From NCBI RefSeq assembly GCF_900016645.1, contig NZ_CDGJ01000005.1: DNA of 64,000 nucleotides. One strand, given 5' to 3'. How positions within the stretch are numbered: position 1 is the stretch's first letter; every line of letters starts with the position of its first letter. Position numbers and translations under genes: made by a program. The DNA comes from Acididesulfobacillus acetoxydans. Its GTDB lineage: Bacteria; Bacillota; Desulfitobacteriia; Desulfitobacteriales; Desulfitobacteriaceae. Of the stretch, positions 50,643-60,300 are shown piece after piece. Under the pieces are notes generated by a model. The model ran no database searches, was not told where the DNA came from, and saw only the letters and a program-made list of their open reading frames with translations.

Positions 50643-51669
50643 CCAAGTATTTGCCAAGGTAGTCTTCAAACTCCTTTACAGCAGTGCCCGGATCGTTATA
50701 ATCCAAATTCAGCGCATACCCACGACTGGGTTCACTGGGGTAGGCATACAGAGGATCATAATATTCTTCCAACAAAAAACGCGTAAAATCGGTTGGGTCA
50801 CGCCGGAGTAGTTGTTCCAATTCATCTACTCTCTGGTTACCCAAGATTTTCCGTAAACGCTGCAATCCCTCATGGATCTGGGCGAGCGCTCCGGGCGCGC
50901 GGGTATATTCCTCCGTCAATCGTCGTATCCGGTTATCCAGGCGATCGCAGACCAAAATCCGGACTCCCCCCTGCATAGCCCTGTAGAAACTCATAGGCAA
51001 ATTGATTGACCCGATCCGTTTACTCTCACATTCGACAATAACATATCCCCGGTCTTGAAACAAGCGCAAATTCTCATAAAAACGCGCCTCAAAATCCTTT
51101 TGACTGGGTGGAGCACCCAAGCCGACGCCCCCGAAGACCGAACCGCGGTTATGGGCCAAGCCTTCCAGATCCACGATCGGGTGTCCCGCCTCGCCCAGGC
51201 GAGACAAAAGATCCGTTTTGCCGACCCCGGTATTCCCGCACAAAACGAAGACGAGCAGGGAAAACTCCCGAGCGAAAAACTCAACCACCAAACGCCGGTA
51301 AGCTTTGTATCCTCCGCGCAGCCGGTAAACCGTAAGGCCCATCACGTCCAGCACTTGGGCCAACGCCTTGCTGCGCAAGCCACCCCGCCAGCAGAAAAGC
51401 ACCAAAGGCCTCTCCCGAGCCAGTTGTCCGGCCTGGGCAACCAGGCGCGGAAGCTTGGGGCTGACCAGACGCAACCCCAATTCCCGCGCGGCTGCCGGTG
51501 AAACCCGGGTGTAAACTTTGCCCACTTCCTCCCGCTCCCGGTCATTCAACAAGGGCAGATTAACCGCTCCCGGGATCGTAGCGGCGGCAAATTCTCCTTC
51601 GGAACGGACATCTATTAAAGCCGGATCGGGTAAACCCGCCAGCTCCGTAACGCTCAGCTCGTGAATCAT
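50611..51669 (-). CDS. mnmH: tRNA 2-selenouridine synthase
   Basis: Replaces the 2-thio group by selenium in wobble uridines of tRNA. The N-terminal rhodanese domain has the catalytic Cys in LVLFCWRGGLRSKA; the C-terminal P-loop is GNTGVGKTDLLSRLG. Length about 352 aa is normal. ATG 51669 follows AAAGGAAAAGG. It implies selenophosphate production (selD) elsewhere in the genome. Neighbours ftsK and ymfK are unrelated. Confidence 0.92.
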   Translation of the reverse strand: MIHELSVTELAGLPDPALIDVRSEGEFAAATIPGAVNLPLLNDREREEVGKVYTRVSPAAARELGLRLVSPKLPRLVAQAGQLARERPLVLFCWRGGLRSKALAQVLDVMGLTVYRLRGGYKAYRRLVVEFFAREFSLLVFVLCGNTGVGKTDLLSRLGEAGHPIVDLEGLAHNRGSVFGGVGLGAPPSQKDFEARFYENLRLFQDRGYVIVECESKRIGSINLPMSFYRAMQGGVRILVCDRLDNRIRRLTEEYTRAPGALAQIHEGLQRLRKILGNQRVDELEQLLRRDPTDFTRFLLEEYYDPLYAYPSEPSRGYALNLDYNDPGTAVKEFEDYLGKYLDESGFSLSGI

Positions 51670-51710
51670 GCCTTTTCCTTTCAACTGGTATATATTCGCC
51701 GCAGTGCAGT

Positions 51711-54119
51711 CTAAATCCTGCCGGAAACATCTGGTTTTTCCTCCGGCTCACCCTCATCCGAGCCAAATTTCTGCGCAAATTGGCCCCGTGTCAAGAGAAC
51801 CTCCCGTGCTTTCGAACCTTCATAGCCCCCGACCACGCCCTTTTCCTCCAAGAGGTCCATCAGGCGAGCCGCCCGGGTGTAACCGATCCTCAAGCGTCTT
51901 TGCAGCAGGGACACCGAGGCGTTGCCGCTCTCGATAAACAGTTCGGCGGCCTGATGAAACAGTTCGTCTCCCGGCTCTTCCGCTTTCGCACTCCCCAATT
52001 CCACGTTCGGAATCTCCTGATACTCGGGTTTTGCTTGGTTCTGCAGGAATCTGACGACATTTTCTACTTCCTTATCCGCCAGGAAGCAGCCCTGAACCCG
52101 CAAAGGCTTGCCCGCACCCATAGGATAGAAAAGCATATCCCCCCGGCCCAAGAGCTTTTCCGCCCCATTCATATCGATAATCGTACGCGAGTCCGTTTGC
52201 GAGGAGACGGCAAAAGCTATCCTGGACGGGATATTGGCTTTGATCAGTCCCGTAATGACATCCACCGAAGGCCTCTGAGTTGCCACAATCAGGTGAATGC
52301 CGGCTGCCCTGGCCATTTGCGCCAAACGGCAGATGGCATCCTCCACATCTCCGGGGGCGACCATCATCAGGTCGGACAGTTCGTCAATAATCACGACCAC
52401 ATAAGGAAGAGGCGGATGTTTGTCATCCGGTTCCTGTTGGCGCACATAATTATAGCGCACAATATCGCGCACCCCGTTGGCGGCAAAAAGTTCATAACGG
52501 GTTTCCATCTCCGTCACGATCCACTTGAGAGCGCCGGCGGCTTTGCGCGGATCCGTCACTACCGGAGCAATCAAATGCGGAATGCCGTTATAATTGGCCA
52601 ACTCAACCATTTTCGGATCAACGAGCAGAAACTTAACCTCGTTGGGGCGGGCTTTAAATAAAATACTGTTGATCAAAGTATTGATGCAGACCGATTTACC
52701 CGAACCCGTGGCCCCGGCAATCAAAAGGTGCGGCATCTTCGTGAGATCCGCGACGACGGGCATCCCCGTGATATCCTTACCCAGAACCAGACTCAATTTG
52801 CTCAGCGCATCCTGAAAATCCGGAGCCTCCAGGACTTCTCGGAAATGAACCGTCGCAATTTCTTTGTTAGGAACTTCAATACCGACCACGGACTTGCCCG
52901 GCACGGGTGCTTCAATCCGCACGTCCGATGCCGCCAGGCTGAGCGCTATGTCATCCGCCAGGTTCGTAATTCTGCTCACTTTGATTCCCGGGGCGGGCTG
53001 GGCCTCATACCGGGTGATGGCCGGCCCTTGAGTCACATGTGTGACTTTAATCTTGACACCGAAACTGTCCAGAGTCTCCTCCAGGGTCTTGACGTTATCC
53101 GCCAGATCTTTGTTCAGCCGCGCGTTCTTCACCTTAATCGGTTGGTGCAAAAGAGCCGGCGATGGCAAGACATAGCCGGTGTCGCGCTCCGCCTGGCGGG
53201 AAATAGGCGTACCCGTCACTTTTCCCGGAGGCTTGATGCTTCCCTTGACCTTGGGGGATGCCGGTGCGGCGGGCAGCGTCCCCGCTGCCGGACCGCCGAG
53301 ACCTTCCGCAACCGGTTGGGATTGCCCGAGAATCGGACTTTCCTCTGCCGCTTGTACTTCAGGCGTCCAGCCGCTGGTCCGGATCACCACCGGAGTCTCG
53401 GACAGAGCCGGTTTTTGCCCTCGGATTTCCGCACCGCCGGCCGTTTTTCCCGGCTTGCGTTTGGCGGAGACCAAAGTCTTCTCCCCCACCTGGACCGGAG
53501 AACTTTCCCCTTTCGGTTCGCTCCGCAAAACAAAGACAAAATCGCTCATCTGATTCTTGAGCCAATCCGCCCCTTCTTTGAACATTAAAGCGAGTTCACG
53601 CCCACCCTCAACCAGGGAATGATTCGTTACCAACAGGGCCCCCACCATCGCCCCGATGACCAGAACGATGTAACTTCCCGCGGTCCCGACCACCGTCTCC
53701 AGTGAGATGGCGACCAGGGCACCCAACAACCCGCCGCCATGTCCCCCTTTTCCCGCCTGCCACATCTCTGTCCTCGAAAACGTGGCCGCGCCGGGGATCT
53801 GCAACTGCAAAAAGCCTGCCAAGACCAGAAACAGAATAACTCCACCCACCACTCGCCAGTTCAAGGCGCGGGGGCGTTGATTCATAACTGCCAAACCCCA
53901 AATTCCGACCATGATCGGGATAAAAACCCGCCCTCCGCCGGCAAACATGGTCAGAGCCCTGCTGATTTGCGCCCCGACAATGCCATTGTGCCCCGAAAAG
54001 AGCGTCACCAACCCCAAGCAAGCCGCACCGACGATCAAGAGGCCCACCGCTTCGTTCCGTATAGATTCTTTTAACATCGCGCTTTTTTTGACACTTCGGT
54101 ACCTGCGTTTTTTTGCCAC
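51711..54119 (-). CDS. ftsK: FtsK/SpoIIIE DNA translocase
   Basis: An 802-residue membrane-anchored DNA pump that moves chromosomes through the septum. Four hydrophobic segments lie in the first 180 residues, then a Pro/Ala-rich linker to about 330. The RecA-like motor has Walker A GATGSGKS near residue 470, Walker B YVVVIIDELSDL, and a C-terminal winged-helix gamma domain (SVSLLQRRLRIGYTRAARLMDLLEEKGVVGGYEGSK). GTG behind GGGAGG. In a spore former it may be the SpoIIIE orthologue. Confidence 0.95.
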   Translation of the reverse strand: MAKKRRYRSVKKSAMLKESIRNEAVGLLIVGAACLGLVTLFSGHNGIVGAQISRALTMFAGGGRVFIPIMVGIWGLAVMNQRPRALNWRVVGGVILFLVLAGFLQLQIPGAATFSRTEMWQAGKGGHGGGLLGALVAISLETVVGTAGSYIVLVIGAMVGALLVTNHSLVEGGRELALMFKEGADWLKNQMSDFVFVLRSEPKGESSPVQVGEKTLVSAKRKPGKTAGGAEIRGQKPALSETPVVIRTSGWTPEVQAAEESPILGQSQPVAEGLGGPAAGTLPAAPASPKVKGSIKPPGKVTGTPISRQAERDTGYVLPSPALLHQPIKVKNARLNKDLADNVKTLEETLDSFGVKIKVTHVTQGPAITRYEAQPAPGIKVSRITNLADDIALSLAASDVRIEAPVPGKSVVGIEVPNKEIATVHFREVLEAPDFQDALSKLSLVLGKDITGMPVVADLTKMPHLLIAGATGSGKSVCINTLINSILFKARPNEVKFLLVDPKMVELANYNGIPHLIAPVVTDPRKAAGALKWIVTEMETRYELFAANGVRDIVRYNYVRQQEPDDKHPPLPYVVVIIDELSDLMMVAPGDVEDAICRLAQMARAAGIHLIVATQRPSVDVITGLIKANIPSRIAFAVSSQTDSRTIIDMNGAEKLLGRGDMLFYPMGAGKPLRVQGCFLADKEVENVVRFLQNQAKPEYQEIPNVELGSAKAEEPGDELFHQAAELFIESGNASVSLLQRRLRIGYTRAARLMDLLEEKGVVGGYEGSKAREVLLTRGQFAQKFGSDEGEPEEKPDVSGRI

Positions 54120-54311
54120 CGGTCAAGCCTCCCAGTCCCGCACTCTCTCGCCCAACCCGGGCAGCCGCCTATACATTTCCACAAAACGAGTCTGATTTCC
54201 TTTAATCCTCTTCACAAAGATCAAAAAATGGTTACAATGAGCCCTATTGCCGGAAAGTACAGGGGATTTTCGCGGCAGCCGAAAAAAGCGGCTTACGCCG
54301 CTTTTCCTTTC

Positions 54312-54372
54312 GTGCCTGTGGTTTATCCTCATGCCTGTGGCTCATCCTCATGCCTTTGGCTTGTTATCCTCA
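54312..54372. repeat. 19-bp tandem repeats at the ymfB 3' end
   Basis: Three CATGCCTGTGGCTCATCCT-type units cross the stop codon of the ClpP-like gene (54348). The upstream half of the short gap 54120-54347 also shows a hairpin GCCGAAAAAAGCGGC with no T-run. Confidence 0.6.
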
Positions 54373-55055
54373 CTGCCTTCCGGAATCATGTCCAACAGGG
54401 CCTTATAAGCCTCTTTAAGGCCGCCCACCGCCTGAATCAATCCGGTATCGACGGCCTCTTGGCCGACTAAAACCGTTCCGATGTCCTGAGCCAGTTCTCC
54501 GGTTTTGAACATCAGGTGCCTCAAGCCCTCTTCGTCAATCTTGGAATGACTGCAGATAAAACGAACCACTCGCTCCTGCATTTTTTGCAGGTACTCGAAT
54601 TGCTGATGGCCGTTGATGACCAGGCCGGTGTAACGAATCGGGTGCACTGTCATGGTCGCGGTCGGGGCGATGAAACTCTTTTGACAGCTCACGGCAATCG
54701 GAATACCGATACTGTGTCCCCCGCCCAGAACCAGGGAAACCGAAGGCTTGCTCAGGCTGCCAAGGAGTTCGGCGATAGCCAAGCCGGCCTCCACATCCCC
54801 TCCCGCCGTATTGAGAATAACCAGTGTACCCTCCACTTTCGGGTTCTGTTCCACCGCAAAAAGCTGCGGGATAATATGCTCATACTTGGTCGCTTTGGCT
54901 TGGGGCTGCAGGACCTGATGACCTTCGATCTGACCGACGATTGTCAAACAATAAATATTGCTCGTGCTTTCCGGCATCCGCAGTTCTCCCAACTGCTGAA
55001 GATTTTCCAGAGCAGGGTTTTGGGTCTCTTCCTCATTCGCCAGATTCTTGGGCAA
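54348..55055 (-). CDS. ClpP-class serine protease, YmfB/TepA type
   Basis: About 235 residues with the ClpP fold: catalytic Ser in LGGGHSIGIPIAV, His in TMTVHPIRYTG and a later Asp. This is the YmfB/TepA group found next to spoIIIE in Bacillus, where it has been linked to protein export. I place the start at TTG 55055, which has GGAGG at a normal distance; TTG 55061 is also possible. The C-terminal codons lie in a repeat array. Confidence 0.88.
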   Translation of the reverse strand: MPKNLANEEETQNPALENLQQLGELRMPESTSNIYCLTIVGQIEGHQVLQPQAKATKYEHIIPQLFAVEQNPKVEGTLVILNTAGGDVEAGLAIAELLGSLSKPSVSLVLGGGHSIGIPIAVSCQKSFIAPTATMTVHPIRYTGLVINGHQQFEYLQKMQERVVRFICSHSKIDEEGLRHLMFKTGELAQDIGTVLVGQEAVDTGLIQAVGGLKEAYKALLDMIPEGSEDNKPKA

Positions 55056-55212
55056 AATCAACGACCTCCGCTTCTCCGACTTGCTCTCTTAGTATGGAAA
55101 TTTCTCCAAAAATCATACCCTAAAGAACAAGGCGCGGGAACGAAGGCTCGTGAAAACGGAGTCAGCGAGAAAGTTACGCCGAACACTTGCCCACGCAAGC
55201 CCTCGTCAAGGA

Positions 55213-56133
55213 TCAGACAGCCTCTCTTTTCTCAACCGGCAGCGGAGCCTGAGACCAGGAAGCGGTCTGCCACCATCCCCATTTGGCCGATGCTTTGGCT
55301 ATAACCCAGTCTCCCAGTTTTACCGCCGCCACAGCCAGGAGAAGTCCGCCCATGACATCGATGACCCAATGGATCTCGAGATAGAGAGTGGAATAAATGA
55401 CCGATAAACCGAAAACGGCCCAAACCCAACGGAAGAAGCGGTCTTTTTCCCTCCAGGCTATGAGAAGCATGGCAAAAGCGACAGAGGTATGCATAGAAGG
55501 GAAACAGTTCAACACGTCAACCGCGGCCTGAGCCGCCGATAAATGCCGGGCCATCCCGTCCGGGGCTCCCAGGACATACCAGACTTCGTTGGCATGGAAG
55601 GTCAAATAAAAAGGGAAAATCATAAAAAACTGCAAAACGTGGGCTGATAAGATATAGCTGACCATCTTGCGAGAGTCTTTGGCCAGGAAGGAACGGAACA
55701 CCGGCACCAGCACGGGCAGGGTGAAACCGTTGGCGTAAATCCAGCGGAAGTAAGCGGTCAGCCAGGGGGTTTTAATCACCCTGAACATCCAACCGTTGTT
55801 CCAAGCCATCGTTTTGAACCAGGGATCAAGGTTTACCAAATGGGGTTTGGCCCCCAGCTGCCAGTACACCACGTCATTCCATATGGGCGGAAACCATTGC
55901 CACAAAATCAGGGGAAACAACAAAAGAGGAATCCCCCAGGGCAAGAACTTCCTCCACGTTACGGGCACCCTGTCATGGTCCAAACCCCAAAAGGCGACCG
56001 CCAGGAGGAGATATGCCATATGGCTGCCGCGCCAAGGATCGAAAATCAGATAAACCACTATGGCCAGGGCCAGGACACGCAGAAAGTGCTTTCTAAACCA
56101 ACTCCACAGCCTTTCAATAGATTCCGCTTCCAT
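55213..56133 (-). CDS. PAP2-family membrane phosphatase/phosphotransferase
   Basis: A 306-residue membrane protein with six or more hydrophobic segments. The PAP2 signature is CFPSMHTSVAFAML and YLEIHWVIDVMGG (catalytic His residues), in the Aur1/lipid-phosphate branch rather than the BcrC type. Substrate probably a lipid phosphate or phospholipid; not decidable. ATG behind GAGGAG. It precedes, and might be expressed separately from, the acyltransferase-like gene. Confidence 0.82.
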   Translation of the reverse strand: MEAESIERLWSWFRKHFLRVLALAIVVYLIFDPWRGSHMAYLLLAVAFWGLDHDRVPVTWRKFLPWGIPLLLFPLILWQWFPPIWNDVVYWQLGAKPHLVNLDPWFKTMAWNNGWMFRVIKTPWLTAYFRWIYANGFTLPVLVPVFRSFLAKDSRKMVSYILSAHVLQFFMIFPFYLTFHANEVWYVLGAPDGMARHLSAAQAAVDVLNCFPSMHTSVAFAMLLIAWREKDRFFRWVWAVFGLSVIYSTLYLEIHWVIDVMGGLLLAVAAVKLGDWVIAKASAKWGWWQTASWSQAPLPVEKREAV

Positions 56134-56201
56134 TTATTTCTCCTCTCTCGGCTTATTTCTCTGGTCGCAGCCGGAAAACACCGACTGTCTCTTGGCGCAA
56201 C

Positions 56202-57380
56202 CTAATTTATGCCGGGATTCGGCTTAAGTATCGCTTTGAGGGAACTTCGCAGCTTGACCGACCAGCGGCACAGCGGATAAAGAATTACCAGGCCCATCAG
56301 CCAAATTCCCGCTCCCGCCCAAAGGGGGGTGCGGTTAAAATGATTGAAAAGAGCCGGAACGAGGGCATAAAGCCATAAATGTACGGCATAGAAAAATAAC
56401 GGCGTCTTACCAAACTCATCCAAAACGGCCACCACTCTGCCCGGTTTAGGCAAACGGTTGAACAGGTAAAAAAGCAAGAACACCAGACCCAGGTAGAAGA
56501 GGAAATAATCCGGACTCGGAGGGTACTTGGAAAGAACGAAGAATTGGTCGGGTGACGAAGCTCGCAAGTAATCACCCAGTCCGGCCATACGCAGGATAAA
56601 GAACAGACCCAAGCTGATCAAACCGGACAATCCCCAGCGTTTTCCCTCATAGGCAAGACCCTTTTCCGGCTTATAAGTCCTGCCGTAAAGCCAGCCCAGG
56701 CATAGGGGCAAGAGCCAGGGTATGACCGGAAAATTATTGTTCAAAAGCAGTTGCGAGGAAAAAGGAACCGGCAGGACCAAAAGTGTGCGCAGGCCCTGTT
56801 CCAGCCAAGAGAGGCCGGAATACGCCCTGGCGAAATGCGGCAGCAGGCTTTCGCTCAAAAGGTAAAGGAACGCCGTAAAAGCCATCAGCTTCCAGGCCGA
56901 TATATGCCGGCCCAAATCCAAAAAAATGAAACCGAGACCTATCGTGGAAAGGACGCTGAGGGAGAGAATAACTCCCACTGAAAATTCCAGGTCCCCGTTG
57001 ACAAATGCCGGCAGGTTAAAGGCGGGGGAAGCCACAAGCACCTGTAAAACGATCAGGGCCAGCCCTCTCAGCCAGAGGTGTTTACTGATCTCCCAGCTTG
57101 ACGCCCCCGTCTCTTCACGCCTCTTAACCGACAGGGCCAAAACATAACCCGCGATCAACAGAAACCCCGGCGCCGCCATACTGGCCATAATCATGGCAAT
57201 CGAAGCCGGCAGGGACGGATTCCCCGCTCCCAAGAAAGACAGCGTGCCGTTTGTCACCAACGGCAACCCTTCATTGCTGACACGGCCGAAACTCCAAAAA
57301 TATAGGGCATGATCGAGCGCCATGAACATCATGATTAAACCCCGCGTTCGGTCAACGAAAGAAAGCCTTGCATGGGACAA
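56202..57380 (-). CDS. DUF1624/heparan-type acetyltransferase-like membrane protein
   Basis: A 392-residue protein with about ten membrane segments. The N-terminus SFVDRTRGLIMMFMALDHAL matches the R-x-x-S-x-D-x-x-RG-x-x-M-x-x-M-x-x-DH motif of the DUF1624 family, related to heparan-alpha-glucosaminide N-acetyltransferase. Such proteins are thought to move acyl groups across the membrane onto sugars. The start TTG 57380 has no good site, so its exact N-terminus is uncertain. The acceptor in this bacterium is unknown. Confidence 0.75.
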   Translation of the reverse strand: MSHARLSFVDRTRGLIMMFMALDHALYFWSFGRVSNEGLPLVTNGTLSFLGAGNPSLPASIAMIMASMAAPGFLLIAGYVLALSVKRREETGASSWEISKHLWLRGLALIVLQVLVASPAFNLPAFVNGDLEFSVGVILSLSVLSTIGLGFIFLDLGRHISAWKLMAFTAFLYLLSESLLPHFARAYSGLSWLEQGLRTLLVLPVPFSSQLLLNNNFPVIPWLLPLCLGWLYGRTYKPEKGLAYEGKRWGLSGLISLGLFFILRMAGLGDYLRASSPDQFFVLSKYPPSPDYFLFYLGLVFLLFYLFNRLPKPGRVVAVLDEFGKTPLFFYAVHLWLYALVPALFNHFNRTPLWAGAGIWLMGLVILYPLCRWSVKLRSSLKAILKPNPGIN

Positions 57381-57587
57381 AAGTTACCACACTCTTTTCT
57401 CTGGAATTTTCTCTAGTATTTAGGGCACGTTCAGGATTATACTCCTAAATATTTAAGAAAAGCCAAGAAAAATGTGTACATTATGTCAAACTCAATTCCC
57501 GGCCCGGACACAGGCAGAGGTGACAAGCCACAGGCAACCGGACAGCAAGATACAACCGAACCCAAGAACGCGGGTATTTACACACCT

Positions 57588-58193
57588 TCACAGGCTGTGG
57601 GACTGTCCCCCAGCGTTAAGCACGGCATCCCTGATTTTCCGGAAATCTTCCCACACCGAACGACGCAAGCCGGGATTGCGCAAAACCGCCGCCGGATGGT
57701 ATGTCGGCATAAACTGCACGCCTCCCCGCTCAAACCAGTGACCATGACTTTCACCCATTTTCAGCTCGGGATTCAGTATACCATGAGTCGCCGCCAAACC
57801 CAGCAAAACCATGAATTTCGGCCTCAGTATCGCAAACTGACGACGCAGCCATGGAAGGCAAGCCTGCATCTCCGGCATGACGGGGGTGCGGTTTCCCGGC
57901 GGCCGGCACTTGACGATATTTGTTATGTACACCTTTTCCCTGGGGAGATTTGCCGCTGTCAGGATTTTATCCAACAGCTGCCCGGCTTTTCCCACAAAAG
58001 GCCTGCCCAGCTCATCTTCGGTTTCTCCCGGTCCTTCACCGACAAACATAATTAAGGAAGCCGGGTTGCCCTCCCCGAAAACAACTCCCCGGCAGCCTTG
58101 CCGTAAAGCGCAATTATTGCAGGAGCCGGCTTCGTTCGCCAAAGCGGCGAGTGCGGCCGCCAACTCAGCCCTGTCTCTTTCCCCGGGCTCCAT
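57588..58193 (-). CDS. Uracil-DNA glycosylase, family 4 type
   Basis: A 201-residue repair enzyme. CNNCALRQGC near the N-terminus and later Cys (IVKCRPPGNRTP, MQACLPWL) are the four Cys of the [4Fe-4S] cluster. The uracil-binding motif GEGPGETEDELGRPFVGKAG and the C-terminal YHPAAVLRNP are the family-4 active site. It removes uracil from DNA. ATG 58193 is chosen because the upstream GTG would put the GGGGGAGG site inside the gene. Confidence 0.92.
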   Translation of the reverse strand: MEPGERDRAELAAALAALANEAGSCNNCALRQGCRGVVFGEGNPASLIMFVGEGPGETEDELGRPFVGKAGQLLDKILTAANLPREKVYITNIVKCRPPGNRTPVMPEMQACLPWLRRQFAILRPKFMVLLGLAATHGILNPELKMGESHGHWFERGGVQFMPTYHPAAVLRNPGLRRSVWEDFRKIRDAVLNAGGQSHSL

Positions 58194-58539
58194 ATGCCTC
58201 CCCCCTATCGACACGCCTCGACTCGGTCCGATTCTATCTTCCGCCAGTACCGCAATCGTGTTTTGTCCTTCGCCGATGCCGCATCCGTGGCTTACGCCGG
58301 TACCGTACCTTTGTCAGACTGTCCGAAGGCAGAAGTATTCACTCATGCGGTAGGGATATCATCCCGAAAGCTCCCTGTCATTCTACCACGTTCTTTCAGT
58401 TTTCGTCAAAGCAATGTCGGGCGGCCCTCAACACAAGTGGGGAAATTCTGACGGGAGTGAATCCCGTCAAAGCCGGCAGTGGCTGCCTCCCCCTGTTCTT
58501 ACCCCTCTTAGGGTCGGCTTGTCCTGCGCGCAATGCCCC
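58194..58539. other. Intergenic region
   Basis: About 345 bp without a supported gene between the glycosylase and the hydrogenase operon end. It contains a GACGGGA/TCCCGTC-type hairpin at 58450-58468 with a poor T-run, the only terminator candidate for the hydrogenase operon. Confidence 0.5.
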
Positions 58540-60282
58540 CTAGATCTTGCGCCTTTCGATGTAATGGGTGTGCAGAAGCATGTGGGCCTTCTCTCCGTAG
58601 GGCTCACCCAGGTATTTTTCGTAGAGGGTCCGTACCGCGGGGTTCTCATGCGATTTGCGCAGGGTCTTGTTCCGGTCTTCCCGATAAATCGCGGCGGCAC
58701 GGGCTTTTAAGATCTCCATATTACCATGGTGGTAGGGCTGTCCGCCTCCCCCGATACATCCCCCGGGGCACGCCATAATCTCAATCGCGTCATACTCACT
58801 GTCCCCCGCCTGAATCTTTTCCAGGATTTTGCGGGCATTGCCCAACCCGTGCGTCACTGCCACCCGAAAATCGCGGCCTGCCATGTCGATCACCGCCTCT
58901 TTAATTCCCTCCATGCCGCGGAACTCTTCGAATTCGATTCTTGCCAAAGGACGACCGGTAATCCATTCATAGGCCGTACGCAAGGCCGCTTCGATCACTC
59001 CCCCCGTGGTCCCGAAAATAACCGCCGCGCCGGTGGATTCGCCTAAAGGTTGATCAAAATCCTCATCCGGCAAAGCTCCGAAATGAATACCCGCCTCCCG
59101 GATCATGCGAGCCAACTCGCGCGTGGTAATGACGATATCCACGTCAGGGGTCTTGGGATCCCGGCCCAATTCCGGCCTGGCCGCCTCGTATTTCTTGGCG
59201 ACACAGGGCATGACGGAAACCACCGTGATCCGTTGGGGATCAATTCCCATCAAGTCGGCATAATATTTTTTTGCAATCACGCCGAACATTTCATGGGGCG
59301 ACTTGCAGGTCGAAGGAATGTCGAGCAGGTCCGGGAACTGATGCTCAAAGAACTTGACCCAGGCCGGGCAGCAGCTGGTCAGAATCGGCAGGCGCCCGCC
59401 CTTTTTCAGGCGATCCATCAACTCGGTGGCTTCTTCAACGATGGTCAGGTCGGCGGCGAACTCCGTGTCGAAGACACGATCAAAGCCCAGCCGTTTCAAG
59501 GCCGCCACCATTTTTCCCGTGACAATGGCACCCGGCTCCAGCCCGAACCCTTCGCCCAGGGCCACGCGCACGGCCGGGGCCGTCTCCGCAATGACAAAGC
59601 GCTCCGGATCGTTCAGGGCTTTCCACACCTTGTCCACTTGGTCGAGTTCTGTCAAGGCACCCGTGGGACACACCGCCAGGCACTGGCCGCAAAAGGTACA
59701 GGATGTTTTGTGCTGAGGCAGGTCGAAAGCTGTTTTGACCACGGTTTCGAAACCCCGTCCCACCGCCGAGTATACCCCCACGGTCTGGACCTCGTTGCAC
59801 ATGGTCTCACAGCGGCGGCAGCGGATACATTTGTTCGGATCGCGGACGATCGCCTTGCTGGACTTGTCGATGGCGAAGCGCGACTCTTCTCCCTCATAGG
59901 TGATATTGCGCACCCCGAGGTCTGAGGCCAAAGCCTGCAAATCGCAATCCAGATTCTTGGAGCAGGTCAGGCAGGATTTCGGATGATCCGAAAGCAAGAG
60001 TTCCACCATCGTACGTCTGGCCTTGATGGCCCGAGGGGTATCTGTTTTAACCACCATGCCCGGCGTTACGGGAGTGGAACATGACGGGGCCAGCGTCCGG
60101 CGTCCTTCCACCTCCACCACACATACCCGGCAGGAAGCGATATGGTTGTTCAGTTTCATTTCATGCAGATTAAGATAGCATAACGTGGGTATATCGATAT
60201 TAATCGTGCGCGCCGCGTCCAGGATCGTGGTTCCCTCCGGCACCGAGACCGGAATATCGTTGATCGTGAGCTCTACAGCCAT
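58540..60282 (-). CDS. [FeFe] hydrogenase catalytic subunit
   Basis: The 580-residue H2-activating subunit of a multimeric hydrogenase. Domains in order: plant-type [2Fe-2S] (first 80 residues, several Cys), a His-Cys3 cluster HPKSCLTCSKNLDC, two [4Fe-4S] (CIRCRRCETMC, CTFCGQCLAVCPTGA), then the H-cluster with TSCCPAW, MPCVAKK and MACPGGCIGGGGQP, all intact, and a small-subunit-like C-terminus. It is the third gene of an operon with HydB- and HydC-type subunits. Maturation genes hydEFG are not in the window. Confidence 0.95.
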   Translation of the reverse strand: MAVELTINDIPVSVPEGTTILDAARTINIDIPTLCYLNLHEMKLNNHIASCRVCVVEVEGRRTLAPSCSTPVTPGMVVKTDTPRAIKARRTMVELLLSDHPKSCLTCSKNLDCDLQALASDLGVRNITYEGEESRFAIDKSSKAIVRDPNKCIRCRRCETMCNEVQTVGVYSAVGRGFETVVKTAFDLPQHKTSCTFCGQCLAVCPTGALTELDQVDKVWKALNDPERFVIAETAPAVRVALGEGFGLEPGAIVTGKMVAALKRLGFDRVFDTEFAADLTIVEEATELMDRLKKGGRLPILTSCCPAWVKFFEHQFPDLLDIPSTCKSPHEMFGVIAKKYYADLMGIDPQRITVVSVMPCVAKKYEAARPELGRDPKTPDVDIVITTRELARMIREAGIHFGALPDEDFDQPLGESTGAAVIFGTTGGVIEAALRTAYEWITGRPLARIEFEEFRGMEGIKEAVIDMAGRDFRVAVTHGLGNARKILEKIQAGDSEYDAIEIMACPGGCIGGGGQPYHHGNMEILKARAAAIYREDRNKTLRKSHENPAVRTLYEKYLGEPYGEKAHMLLHTHYIERRKI

Positions 60283-60300
60283 CCCGTTCCCTTCCTCTCT

